Source: Paramyrothecium sp. XJ0827 (taxonomy: Eukaryota; Ascomycota; Sordariomycetes; Hypocreales; Stachybotryaceae). From it: 64,000 nucleotides of DNA. Within the stretch, counting starts at the first letter, position 1. Each line of letters opens with the position of its first letter. This document shows positions 10,315-21,901 of this stretch, in pieces. A program made the position numbers and the translations under genes. The DNA lies in contig JAJFPB010000007.1 in NCBI GenBank assembly GCA_020881915.1, forward strand, positions 1,984,001 to 2,048,000. The letters run 5' to 3'. Below the pieces are notes generated by a model. That model was not told the origin of the DNA, did no database searches, and saw nothing but the letters and a program-made list of their open reading frames with translations.

Positions 10315-12894
10315 ATGAAGTTCCATTTCTCAGCCTGCGCCCTTGCGGTCGCGGCGGTTACTCAGGCCGCCGACTGCATCCCTGTGTACAAGAATCCTAA
10401 GGCCTCGCTCGACGATAGAGTCTCAGATCTCCTCAAGCGCATGTCCATCAAGGAGAAGATGTCCCAGCTGATCCAGGGTGACATGAGGAGCTATCTCGAC
10501 CTGGAGAATGGCAAGGTGAACACGACCGGCCTTGAATGGACCATGGAGTACCGCTCTCATGCCGTCTGGACCGGTCTGTACGCGGACCCCGAGATCATCA
10601 AGAAGGCTGCAAATGTTGCCCAGGACTATCTCGTCAACGAGACCAAGCTGGGTCGGTACTTTCCTCTCCCAACAGCCCTCAATAAATCACTAATATGAGT
10701 GTTTGCAGGTATCCCTGCCTTTATCCAGAGCGAAGGACTTCACGGCTTCCTTGCCGTGAACGCCACCATCTTCAACTCACCCATCGCCATGGCTTGCGCC
10801 TTCAACCCCGAACTCGTCGAGAAGATGGCCAATGTCATTGCAAAGGAGGCCCTTGCACTTGGTGTCAACCAGGTCTTCACTCCCGTTGCCGATCTTGGCA
10901 GGGAGCTGCGCTTTGGCCGAGTCGAGGAAACATTCGGCGAAGATCCCTACCTGTCAGTGCACATACCTGAGTCTCGGTGATGGGAACGCAACTAATTGGT
11001 AGATAGTGTTGGCGAGCTTGCCTACCACTTCTCCAAGGGTCTTCAAGACAAGGGCGTCTCTGCTCAAGTCAAGCACTTTGTAAGTAAACACGACAAAGGA
11101 CTCTTAAACTTCCCTTCTAACTTATGCAGGCCGCTTTCGCCTCGCCTGAGCAAGGTCTGAACACTGGTCCCGTTCATGGAGGAGAGAGAGAGCTGAGGAG
11201 CCTCTACCTGCCTCCTCTCAAGCGAGCCGTGATGGACAGTGGAGCCTTCTCTGTCATGTCCTCCTACAACTCGTACGACGGCATTCCCGTCGTCGCCAAC
11301 CACCACATTCTGACCGAGATTCTCCGAGAGGAGTGGGGCTTTGAATTCTACGTCATCTCTGATGCAGGCGGCACTGCCCGTTTGGCGGATGCTTTCCACG
11401 TTTGCGCCAAAGCCGATGATGACTGCATCACGCTTGAGGTTCGTCATTCCATCCCCTGCACCAGGCCTTTACTCATATATCGCAGGCACTTCCTGCCGGT
11501 AACGACGTGGAGATGGGTGGTGGACGCTACAGTTTCGAGAAGATTCCCGACTTGGTCGAATCTGGCAAGCTCGACATCAAGGTTGTAGATCAAGCAGTCT
11601 CCCGAGTTCTTCGTGCCAAGTTCGCACTCGGCCTGTTCGAGAACCCCAAGTCCGCTGTTCCTGAAGACGAGACTTTTGATTACATCAACACCAAGGAGCA
11701 CAAGAAGCTTGCCCAGGACCTCGAGGCCGAGAGTATTGTGCTCTTGGAGAACCACGACAACCTTCTTCCTCTCAAGAAGGATGCCAAGGTCGCTGTTGTG
11801 GGTCCCATGGCCCATGGTTTCGTCAACGTAAGTAAACCACTAGATGATCCATTTGCCAGTAATCCACTAACGGTCTCAAAAAGTATGGTGACTATGTCAT
11901 CTTCGAGTCTCAGTACCGCGGCGCAACCCCTCTGGATGGCATCAGGAGTGTCAGTGAGGGCGAGGTAGTGTACGCCAAGGGAGTTGACCGCTGGTCGCAA
12001 GATCAGTCCGGCTTTGGTGAAGCCATTTCCGCTGTCGAGTCTGCGGATGTTGCCGTTGTTGTTGTTGGTACCTGGTCGCGAGACCAGAATGAGCTGTGGC
12101 AAGGTCTCAATGCCACCACCGGCGAGTCCGTTGATGTCCACAACTTGGACCTGGTTGCTGCCCAGTCTCAGTTCGTCAAGGCTATCATCGACACTGGTAA
12201 GCCCACCGTCGTTGTTTACAGCTCCGGCAAGCCCATCACCGAGCCTTGGATCTCGGAGGAAGCCGGTGCACTGGTACAGCAGTTTTACCAGTCTGAGATG
12301 GGCGGCTACGCTCTGGCTGATGTGCTCTATGGCAACGTCAACCCCTCGGGAAGGCTGGCAGTCAGCTTCCCCCGTGATGTTGGCACCTTGCCTATCTACT
12401 ACGACTACCTCGTCTCCGGACGTCCCAACTGGAACTCAGGTAGCATTTCAGCCGATGGCACCATCACAAAGTGGGGACGTGACTACGTTCATGAGAGTCC
12501 TCTTCCCCTCTACCCCTTCGGTTACGGTCTGTCTTACAGTGAGTTCGAGTGGTCTGGAATCTCCGCATCCTCGACCAAGGTCTCGGCGACCGACACTGTG
12601 ACTGTCTCTGTTGACGTCACAAACAAGTCTGACCGTGACGGCAAGGAATTGGTACAGATTTACGTTCAAGACGTGGTCAGCAGCGTTGAGACTCCCCGCT
12701 ACCGGCTGAAGGGCTTCAAGAAGGTCAATGTCAAGGCTGGCGAGACCAAGAAGGTCGAGGTTGAGCTTGACGTTGGACAGTGGGGTTTGTGGAACAAGAA
12801 GATGGAGTACGTGGTCGAGCCCGGCGAGTTTCTCTTGCTGGTCGGCACCTCGAGTGAAACCTTCCAGGGTAATGTCACCGTGACTGTGGCTTAA
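10315..12894 (+). CDS. Secreted GH3 beta-glycosidase (beta-glucosidase/xylosidase type)
   Basis: Retaining beta-glycosidase predicted to trim oligosaccharides outside the cell. Six exons (10315-10651, 10709-10952, 11007-11079, 11130-11438, 11486-11827, 11884-12894) join in frame to 771 residues. Residues 1-18 form a signal peptide (MKFHFSACALAVAAVTQA). The N-terminal GH3 barrel contains QSEGLHG, DLGRELRFGRVEETFGEDPYL and the nucleophile Asp296 in VISDAGG. The second domain holds VVVVGTWSRDQNE and NVNPSGRLAVSFP, followed by a C-terminal fibronectin-III-like domain starting near the PFGYGLSY motif. The layout resembles BglX-like GH3 enzymes. At the first donor, GTCGGT at 10652 was preferred over GTACTT because only it keeps the frame. 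Exact substrate is unknown. Confidence 0.92.
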
Positions 12895-15506
12895 GTAAAG
12901 CTAGACAAAATATTGGGTGGATCTGGGAAGGCTCGTAACTTGGGGACTAACAACTCCTTGGCATGGTAGCTAAGGATCCTTATTAGACCAGATAATACCA
13001 TTCAATCTTCAACTGAGGCAAGCTTTTAGATTGAGCTTCTTCGTCTGCCCAGGGTCCCCTTCTTTTCCATTTCTTCGGCTAAAGAAGACAGTCGTGACTT
13101 TGACAGTATCACTTCTGTGTGCAAAATTGTTGCGATATTTATCATTGAATTATCCTGATGCACCGCGATGAGTGAGAAAACTGAGTGTGCGCATCGAAAG
13201 AATAAGATTCGGGGTTCACAGTCACTTTCAAGCAAGTACCGAAGTTCCGTTTCTCCGGACATGGTTCCTGGCAAGAAGGAGACATGACGATGACACAGCC
13301 CTTGTTTGGTCTTTCCTCACAATATGGAACTAAAAGGCATTCGTCGAGAATATCGTGCTCTCAAGGGGCGTATAGGCTGGTTGAGCTCACAGCCAGAGGT
13401 CGGGTAGGTTCGGAAACTTGAAGCGGATGGAGCCGGGAAAGAAGCGAAGAGCAACACCACGGAATATTGAAGAATAGCTAGCCTTGTGGGGTTTAGAGTA
13501 TGAAACGTAATGGATGTAGTTAGAATATGGTTAGAAAAGAAGAGGCACCATGGGTGGGTGGATTTGCTGCTGGGGATTTGTGTACACGTGAGATCCTTCC
13601 GACTCTCGAAAGGTGTTTGGCCTACGGACACACACAAGAAGTGGATCAGGCACAGATCGTTCACAATTTCGATTGTAAGTTCGAATGTTCCGGCTCATGT
13701 TTGCTACGAAGACAGCTTTCAGCGGCTCACTTTCCGAGAAGATGGTGGGAAAATTGTCCGTGCCAGGTGCCGTGCGCAGGTCGAGGAACCGTACGCCAAG
13801 GAACAGAGAATAATGCTGAGACGGAAGGTTCCTACGGAAGGTCAAATAGAAATAGAATTCAGTGTTGGCCGTGCACCTTGTCAAAAGGGAAACCTGCTCC
13901 CAGGATGGTGAGGAGACCTTGTTGAATTTATTCCAGCCGCGTATGACTGGCCATTCATTGGCGCCTACACATAGCACGCTGTAGCACGACGGGGGAAACT
14001 ATCCGTGCCCTTAGATATGAAATCAATTCTCATGATACAAGAAGTGCATATAATGCTTTCGTCCAGTGCCCAAAATAAATTGCCCCAGCGCTAAAGATCA
14101 ACGTCGCACCCCCTTTCCCCATGTCCGTCCCGACTCCATGTCGGTCGAGTCCAAGCCCCGTTTTACCCCAGGCTGGAGCCGGTCCGTGCCATCCCAAAGT
14201 TCTCGCCGTTTCACAATGCTAGACGAATTTCGGCACTTGATGGGGTTGATCGGCACTTTGCGTGGCCGACGATTTCCTAGCGCCTCGCGCCGGCTCTCTG
14301 ATCCATATCGAGATGCTGGCCCCCCCCCCGTCTCGACTTTGTTGACAGCAAATCCCAACCCCTCCAGAGGCCAGGGTCTGTTCATGCTGTTTCAGCTCAC
14401 AGCTTCAAGCCTCGACGCTAATGCCGTTGGCCTTACTGCCTCGCGAGTACGTTACGACGGCGGCCGGCCGCACTATGGTATAGCACGGCATAGCATGACT
14501 TGGCATGGCATGGCATGTTATGGTATGGTTTGGCAAGGGTGAAATGCCAAGATTGTAGTCAAGCTTAATTTCTACCCCTGCTGTCTCCAGTCCCCAGCCT
14601 TCGAGTCAGTTTGACATGGGCTGCCTGGAGAAAGACTCAAGACAATGCCAATCAATCAACAGTACACGGGAAGCTTGGTGTGCGCTCTCGCTCAGGGCTG
14701 CAGTCCCCCTCTGCAATGACCCAGTCAGGTGATCAACATCTGGCAGCGACAACAGCCAAGGCGTTTCAATCCTCAAACGGGCGAGACTGATATTCGCCCT
14801 CCCTGGTGTCGATCAAGTGCACGATTGCTTCAGACCAGTTTCTCCCCCGAGACCGTACCGTCAATGCTGGAGACTTGGCACCCGTTCGATGCATGGTCGA
14901 CCCCGGAATACCAAAGGCTTATTTTGACCCAGTTGTAGATCGTATGCTAAGCAATGCCCGCTGTGCAAGCCCTACGCTCTCGTCAAGGTCCTCCACCTCG
15001 AGGGTACGTCTCGTCTTCCCTAGCCAGGTGACGAGTCGTGTTGGGGACGCGAAGATCCGCCTCTGCTTGGTTTCATGTGCCCGCATCCACGCATGCCTTC
15101 GTCGGGCGAGTGAGAGCAACTTCAACCCGCACGTCGCGAGTCACCCCTTGCCAAGCCGTGCAACAACCAGTGATGTTGCGGATCTGTGTAGGTGGCTATG
15201 GCCTCTGAGATGCCATGTGTCGCCCAACTTAAGACGAGCCAAGACCTGATCGTCAGACGGTTCATCTCTCATCTATAATTTATCTGTTCTCTTATGTCTG
15301 CGTAAAAGGCTCCAGCTTTCTTCCCTTTCATGTTCGCTGACGTGTGGCTGGGTCCCCGTTTTCTTTTCCTGTTTTTCTTTTCTTCCGAGCTGCTGGTCAG
15401 TCCTTCATATTTGCCGAGTCTTGGCCTTTGATCTAGAGCCTTGGGTTGCATTGCTGTGTGGTTTGCACAAGTCGAGCGTCATCGTTGCCTTGTCCTTGTC
15501 GCTGTT
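12895..15506. other. 2.6-kb intergenic region without a supported gene
   Basis: Open frames of up to about 158 codons occur on both strands between 13.5 and 15.3 kb. They overlap one another in several frames, lack recognisable motifs and show no splice continuation. I read the region as the 3' end of the GH3 gene, a spacer, and the ZIP transporter promoter and leader (pyrimidine-rich at 15350-15400). It contains one pentamer array at 14474-14538. Confidence 0.6.
14474..14538. repeat. Degenerate CATGG pentamer array, 13 units
   Basis: Thirteen consecutive 5-bp units can be laid out without a gap: TATGG, TATAG, CACGG, CATAG, CATGA, CTTGG, CATGG, CATGG, CATGT, TATGG, TATGG, TTTGG, CAAGG. Most differences from CATGG are transitions. 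Confidence 0.8.
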
Positions 15507-17036
15507 ATGGATCCAGAAGAGTCGAAACCTCAATGTGGAGGAGGGAATACTACAGCAGGCGAGGACTTCGATATTGGGCTCCACGTTGGTGGTCTTTGTA
15601 AGTTTCTCAAGAGACTGCTCGAACCGTGGCTGGGCTGACTTGCACATTAGTTTTGGTCTTGGCGGCATCTCTGTTCGGTAAGTTTGCTGTCTCGGTCCTC
15701 CTCAATCACCTTAACTGACTGTGGCCCTAGGAGCTGGATTTCCGGTTGTTGCGAAAAAGTTCAAATGGCTTAATATTCCCACCGGCGTGTTCTTTGCTTG
15801 CAAGCACTTCGGTACTGGTGTTCTGGTGGCTACGGCCTTCGTCCATGTAAGTAAGGAGAGACTCGAAAGGGCGAGAAACACAAATCTAACACATTCAAAG
15901 CTTCTTCCCACGACGTTTGCGAGCCTCACCAATCCTTGTCTACCGAGCCTGTTCACCGAACAGTATCCTGCTATGCCAGGTGTGATCATGATGGGCTCAA
16001 TGTTCTCCATTTTCGTCATCGAAATGTATCTAAATGCAAAGACTGGCGGTCATTCTCATGGAGGCCCAACTGGCAGCAACTTCGACAAGGCACCGCCGGC
16101 CCCTGTCCGACCGCGCCGACCCTACACGGAGAGCTTCGACTTCGACCTTGAGGACGACGTGGCATTGGAGAAGCGCATGATGCAGAAGATGTACGATCAG
16201 AATGCGCAGACGGAAAACCCCTTTGCCGATGCCACCAATTCCCAGATGCCTCCTTGGTTCGTCGTCTTCTATGAGCAGTACGTGCGCCAGCGTATGGACA
16301 TGATGAATGTCATCAGGTCACTGCAAGCACCCCTCTCTGTTCCAGCCCCAGAATATGATCTGGAGGCTGCGCTGGTCGATTCGTCATCCCCATACATTGA
16401 TGAGAAAGGAAATGCTGTTGACCCGCATGTCTATCGGAAGATGTCAACCAACATTACCATGCTTGAAGGCGGGATTCTCTTTCACTCCATCTTCGTGGGC
16501 ATGACCATCTCCATCACCACGGACGGCTTCATCATTCTCCTGGTTGCGATCCTTTTCCACCAGATGTTTGAAGGTCTCGGTCTTGGATCGCGAATCGCTG
16601 CCGTGCCCTATCCGAAGGGCAGTATCCGCCCGTGGCTGCTTGTTTTTGCTTTCGGAACTACTGCCCCGATTGGACAGGCAATTGGACTCCTTACACGCGA
16701 CTCGTACGACCCAGACAGCGCCTTGGGCTTGATCCTTGTTGGAGTCTTCAATGGAATGTGAGTTTCTTGTCACGTTTGCGGTGCTTTGTCCGGTTAAGAA
16801 GACTTCCGCTGATTACTCGTAAAGCTCTTCTGGGCTTCTCATTTATGCCGCTCTGGTTGATTTACTGGCCGAAGACTTCCTCTCTGCGGAGGCAATGACC
16901 ATGTTGAGCAAGAGTGACAGGATCAAAGCGTTTTCCTGGGTCCTCGCTGGAGGTATGTCGCCATCGTCTGAAGCGGAAGTCGTCTTACTGACTGTTCACA
17001 GCTGCGGGAATGTCAATCGTTGGAATCTTCGCTTGA
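15507..17036 (+). CDS. ZIP family zinc/iron transporter
   Basis: Membrane transporter predicted to carry Zn2+ (or Fe2+) into the cytosol. Six exons (15507-15597, 15651-15677, 15731-15846, 15901-16757, 16825-16952, 17002-17036) join in frame to 417 residues. The second exon is only 27 nt. Hydrophobic segments flank a long, partly charged cytoplasmic loop (about residues 120-250) with a small His cluster, HSHGG. The ZIP signature follows: EGGILFHSIFVGM in helix IV and LFHQMFEGLGLG in helix V, carrying the metal-binding His and Glu residues. The protein ends on a last helix (SIVGIFA), as is usual for ZIP proteins. The length fits fungal Zrt1/2-like proteins. Metal preference and membrane location are inferred from the family. 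Confidence 0.92.
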
Positions 17037-18119
17037 GATCCGGGCCATGAGTATTAAAACCACACAGAGCACCCACGGTCGTTACACTTTGCTACACAAC
17101 ACAACACTGAGCCAAAACACTTCCACTATGTGCCCTGATTCAACGATGTGATGCATGCGCCGGCTGGGTTTCATGGGCATTGGGAAAGAGATATGAATTG
17201 GGCGGGAATGAAACCAAGTCAAACTCTACGAAGCATCCATTCTGAGCTCTTGGATAAGAATCATCATGACCGAGGGCAACGACGATAGCGAGGTGTCATC
17301 GGGTTCTGTACAACTAATGATTGATACCAAAATGGACATACTAAGGAAACAAAAAGGCTCTCTGCCGGCTCGCCTGTGCATCGCTATGAGGCGAACTACA
17401 TTGTGCTTGTGGACCTTGAACATTCCAGAGAGAAAGACGGAAAACGTAAGCGGTCTTGAGATATGATCAAGAACGAATCAAAGGATACAAGACACGGGAC
17501 TAAGAGGACTCATGAAACCGAGAGCGCGCGTTTTGTTTGATGACCAGATAAGATCAAAGAAGAAAAAGTCCCGCGTAAGAGACAGAGGTTGTTTTAGCCG
17601 TAGAGTTGGCGGAGTCATGTGGAAATCATTCAAGAGCAAGACTCAACAATACTGATTATTGTGCAGGGTAAGTCACCAGCAGGCGGAGAGAGAAGCGAAG
17701 CACTTTGCACAAAGTCTGTATTTCGGGTTATGGCTGTCGGCGAAACCTTCTTCCGTAGCCTCGGCCAGCCGGCGCCAGTACCAGGGGCACAGCCTGGTTC
17801 AACACGGCTATTGGGCAGAGCTGATCGGTGCTATCTAGCGGCTGAAGGCGGGCGGGCAGCCTCGTCTTGGTCTGCCACCCTTCGCAGAAGCCCAGTCGTC
17901 ACTGGACAAAATTGCTCCCCTTGGCTCACCACAACGCAGAGACCTAGACAGGACTATCGCATACATGACCTACACTTTATTTCCTACGACGGGGCTTCCA
18001 GTAGCATAGCGGGAGCCGTTAGTTTTCGTCTCGACCCTTACCAAACACCTTTGTCTTGCTCGGGATCGTCAATCGTACCTCCAGTCCGCTGCGTCACGCG
18101 CAGCTCTCTCGACCTCATC
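17037..18119. other. Intergenic region between ZIP transporter and RXT2
   Basis: About 1.1 kb between two genes on the same strand. An ORF at 17619-18236 runs into the RXT2 start in frame, but its upstream part has no conserved features. I see no independent gene. Confidence 0.6.
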
Positions 18120-19739
18120 ATGGCGACGCAGCAAGTCCTCTTCAGCGAAACGATCGCTGGCATGAAGAAGGCTTTCAAGCGAAAGGCTTACGGTTCGTCG
18201 CGTACTGCCCTCTTCGGAGGCCCAGCTCAGCGCTAATCAACTTTCTGCGCCAGATTCTGATTCCGATTCTGAAATTGAACACTATGGCAACCGCGGCCAC
18301 AAGCTTAAGAAAAAGGCTCGTTTTGCCCGGAAAGGACAATTAATCCCTCCCGCCGGACCTAGCTCGTACAAAGAGGCAAGTAATGACTATTTCGATTCCT
18401 TATGATTGCCCAACTAACGCCAAAAGCAGGCAATTGATTACGCCGGTGTCCGAAGGTCCATCATCCAGCGCAACCCACCCGTTTTCGACGACGAGGGTGA
18501 CGAGATCGATACGGACGATGACGATCCACGTGCGGAGGATGCCGCTGCATCTGCCGCAGACCTGAACCCATATGCAAATATACACATAGAGCGTACGCTT
18601 GATTCTCCGCGGCCTTTCGTTCCACGACTTGCTAACGCCGGATAGGAATCCTTTCGCCTTTGATCGCTTCAACCGACCTCCCTACCCATCCAACGCTTTC
18701 GAAACCATTCACGTCAAAGACGCTTACCGAGCTGATTGGCCAGAGCTGTGGGATCATGCGCAAAGAGAATCAATCGCTGTGGCAAGTCCGCCACTTGTGG
18801 ACGATGCTGTGCGGTGACAATGCTTGGGTGCCTTGCTCCAATTTGGTCGGCCCGAACGATATCGAGCTATACACAGAGGACCATGTCGCACGTCATCTGC
18901 TGAACCTGTCCAAGCCGCGATTAGGCGATGCCTCATCTCCACAGACAACAAATGGTGTGGCCACGGCAGAAGGCGCTGTAGGAGGCATGGCGACCACGAC
19001 TGAAGCAGCAGATGCAACCAATGGCGTCAAGGGTGACTCAGACGTACCAATGGCAGACGCAGGCTCCATTGCTGGTGAGCTGGGCGCTGCATCAAAACGT
19101 GGCCGCAATGCGCTGGCCGAGGGAAATGATCATGCTGGCGAGCAGACTCAAGATGCGGAGCCAAAGGCGTCAGAAGCTCCGGTTATTGAAAACAGTAAAA
19201 TGCCCGGGAAACAACCAAGGACCGAAGCAGAGGGGACGGCTAAGTCACAAGAACAAAACAATCAAGACACTGGCAAATCTGCTCCGTCACAGGAACATGC
19301 AGACGCAAAGGCTGCACAATCGGACCCGACCAAGTTTGAAGCGCCATCCATAATGACGACTGGTTCGCTGGACGAGCCCTTTATCCACCCAATCTTTGTG
19401 GCACCAGCAGGGTCCAAACCGGACCGTGACCTAGGCTTGCCAGAATACGAAGCTGAGGACGTGCGCAGGCTTCTCGCACTTTACGTGCAAAAGCAGGAAG
19501 AGATTTGTCGAGGTGCCAAGAAGCTGCATCAGGGGCTACTCAGAGCTGAACGCTTGCGCAACGAAGTCTTGCACTGGTCCAAGGCAGAGGCACACTGCGG
19601 ACCACACAGAGACATGTCTGACGGCGAGGACTGGTACGACAAGGAAGAATGGGGCCTGGTAGACGACTTGAAGAAGGGTCAAGACGAGGAAGAAGAGGAC
19701 ACAGCCACGGCAGGCAAGAAGACCAGAAACCGCCGATGA
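18120..19739 (+). CDS. rxt2: RXT2-like subunit of the Rpd3L histone deacetylase complex
   Basis: Predicted nuclear subunit of the large Rpd3 deacetylase complex, acting in transcriptional repression. Four exons (18120-18192, 18254-18375, 18430-18592, 18646-19739) give 483 residues. The RXT2 N-terminal domain covers about residues 25-165: GNRGHKLKKKARFARKGQL, YKEAIDYAGVRRSIIQRNPP, an acidic DTDDDD stretch, and LPTHPTLSKPFTSKTLTEL with LWQVRHLWTMLCGD. A low-complexity middle is followed by a charged C-terminal helix and EDWYDKEEWGL. The second intron appears to use a GC donor (AG|GCAAGT at 18376). No GT donor at this spot keeps the YKE-AIDYAG reading, and a CTAAC branch site lies close to the acceptor. 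Identification rests on the N-terminal domain. Confidence 0.88.
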
Positions 19740-20150
19740 TGACAACGGAATCGAAGTCAACTCCCTTTTTGCGAACTCCTCAGATTGTGGCCATTGGCGG
19801 CCGCACTGCCATTACTCAATCACGACCAGCGTTGCGTGCGAGCAGCACGCATGATTCGATACCCTTCAAGGTGCTTTACGATTTCTTTCATTTCGGGCTT
19901 GGGTAGTTTGCTTGGCGTTAACCGGAGGCGTCGTTACATTATGATGGATATAACTGTAAATGACACATTGCTCTGATTCGAACAAACAACCATGGACATA
20001 GACCGAAAGGTCCTCATGACTTTGACCTTGTCTCTACTTTTGATATCCTTGGGTTTTCCACGCAGAGCCGCTTTGGGGGCTTCGATGCGCTGGTTCCTAG
20101 GACTAGAATCACGTTCTATTGGATAGAAGACCAAAACCGAAGCGTGGCAT
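19740..20150. other. Convergent 3' region of RXT2 and OPI3
   Basis: A 411-bp spacer between convergent stop codons, expected to hold both polyadenylation regions. No gene is seen. Confidence 0.6.
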
Positions 20151-20971
20151 TTAGGCCTGCTTCTTTCCAGACTTGGCAGCTGCCCTCTCCCGCTCCCTCT
20201 TGGCGTAGATGCCTGCGGTGAAGGGGTCCTCGAATCTCAGGGCGACGATGTAGACGAGCAGGACCTCGACAGTCAGCAGGACACCAGCCGGCTTGCCGTA
20301 GAGGAGGGCTCCTCCCAGGAAGCTCATGGTGGAACCCCAGTACATGGGTGCGCTGGTGACGTTGAAAGGGAAGCCAGTGACCATCTCATCCATCAAGATG
20401 CCGAAGTAATCGCCCAGGAAAGTTCCAGTGATGCCGAGCGCCCATGTGGACGAGACAACGAGGATGTTGCCGCAGGCGAGGAGGGTGTAGGCGGCGGCTT
20501 GGGCATAGACGGTCTCGAGCAGCGGGTGCGACGGCTGCTCGCCGATGGCCGACTTGTAGAGCCAGTCGCGCACCAGGCCGAGGCCGAAGATGGTAGCAGC
20601 GAGGCCGTAGCACGCGGCGCGGGAGTTGCCTCCGAACAGGTTCGTCAGGACCTTGTTGTGGTACTCTGCAGGGACAAAGACAAAGCATGGTTAGAGGCAA
20701 CCGATCTAGGGCGAGGAGGCCCATGAGAGGTCATTGCGGACAAACCTTGACGAGCGACGATGCTGTGAGGGCGGTGTCAGCGCACAGCGGGACTTGAGAT
20801 GCTTGGGGGGAGACACTTACTTCCAGAACAGCGGGTTGAAGGTAATGGAGCAGGCCGAGACTTTCTGCCGGTTAGACGGGGTTCCACGCAGGAATGGGGG
20901 AATCACATGCCTAGCAAGCTGGGTTTGCTAAAGTCAACATAATTGACGAGATCTTGAATGACGGCGGCCAT
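20151..20971 (-). CDS. opi3: Phosphatidyl-N-methylethanolamine N-methyltransferase
   Basis: Performs the last two methylations from phosphatidyl-monomethylethanolamine to phosphatidylcholine, using S-adenosylmethionine, in the ER membrane. Four exons (20971-20911, 20860-20821, 20762-20746, 20665-20151) join in frame to 210 residues, the Opi3 size. Family features include FNPLFWNIVARQEY, the LAATIFGLGLVRD segment, LGITGTFLGDYFGIL and the GSTMSFLG motif, within a hydrophobic protein of about four membrane segments. The basic tail (KRERERAAAKSGKK) fits an ER membrane protein. The first intron needs a GC donor (AG|GCATGT at 20910) with acceptor AAAG at 20861 to give SLLVSACSITFNP. GT alternatives break the frame. 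Exon 3 is only 17 nt. Confidence 0.9.
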
Positions 20972-21322
20972 GGTGAGCGTGGTGGGTGAGGGCTGAGGAA
21001 GGGTGGTCTATCTGCAACGTTCGAACGAAGGGGGGGGGACTAAAACGAAAGGATACAGATGAGAAAAACGTTTCACAATCACGAGGAAATTTCGAGAAAA
21101 AATAGACAAAAGGGCGAAATTGAGGTTTGCGGGTAATAAGGCAAGGTAAAAGGCGAGGTAAGGGTAGCTTTTGGGCAAGGGTGCCGGATAGGCTGGCTGG
21201 GCTGCTTGTAACCACGTCATAAGATAAGCCTGTAGCTGAGCTGAAGGGAGTTAATTAGACCAGGTATCACCAGAGCTATTAGCCGTGGTTAACCTTTGGA
21301 ATGCGCGTGCCGAGTCAAACTG

Positions 21323-21342
21323 GCTGCTGCTGCTGCTGCTGT
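21323..21342. repeat. CTG trinucleotide run
   Basis: About six GCT/CTG units in tandem in noncoding DNA upstream of OPI3. Confidence 0.85.
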
Positions 21343-21855
21343 GACGGCCAGTGCCAGACACGCAGAAACACACATAGCAAACCCGACCGACGGCGATCCG
21401 ATGCGGTTCGCATGGAACAAATGAATGCAAAGGCTCCCGGCCAGCTTTCTTTGTTTGCTATGTGGTTGGACATGCAGTACCACAACTTACCTTATTTTCG
21501 GGGTTGCGGCACATGTCAACCCAAAGCGAAGTATACCTTAGCAAAGCAATGCAAAGCACAGGGCACTTTCCGCGACGTCAGCAGGCATAACCTGGACGAG
21601 GTACAGTACAGTACCAGGGCGTCGATGAGCTGCTGCAAGCAAAGCACAGGGCAGCACAGGGCAGCTCTCAAGGTACCTTACCTTGACCTCACTGAAGCCC
21701 CGCGTTCTTGCTCTTGCGCCGCCCAGGAACCCCGCCATTGAGCCATAATAAATCAGGGATCCAAAGGGAGAAACCACTGTCCCCCTTGGTTGGGAGGAGG
21801 GGCTGTGGCTGTAGCTCCATCGCAAGGCAAGGCTAAGGTAGCTGTTGGAGCTGTA

Positions 21856-21901
21856 ACCTACCTACCTACCTACCTTACCTACCTTACCTTGCCTTACCTA
21901 C
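21856..21901. repeat. TACCT/TACCTT tandem tract
   Basis: Nearly uninterrupted ACCT and ACCTT units over 46 bp. Read on the minus strand it is a string of GGTAAGGTAAG units, each resembling a 5' splice site. Smaller relatives lie at 3148, 21670, 22160, 30130-30300 and 62000. Confidence 0.85.

Noticed and set aside
13531..13977. 148-codon ORF on the minus strand in the GH3-ZIP spacer
   Set aside because: No recognisable motif and equally long overlapping ORFs on the opposite strand.
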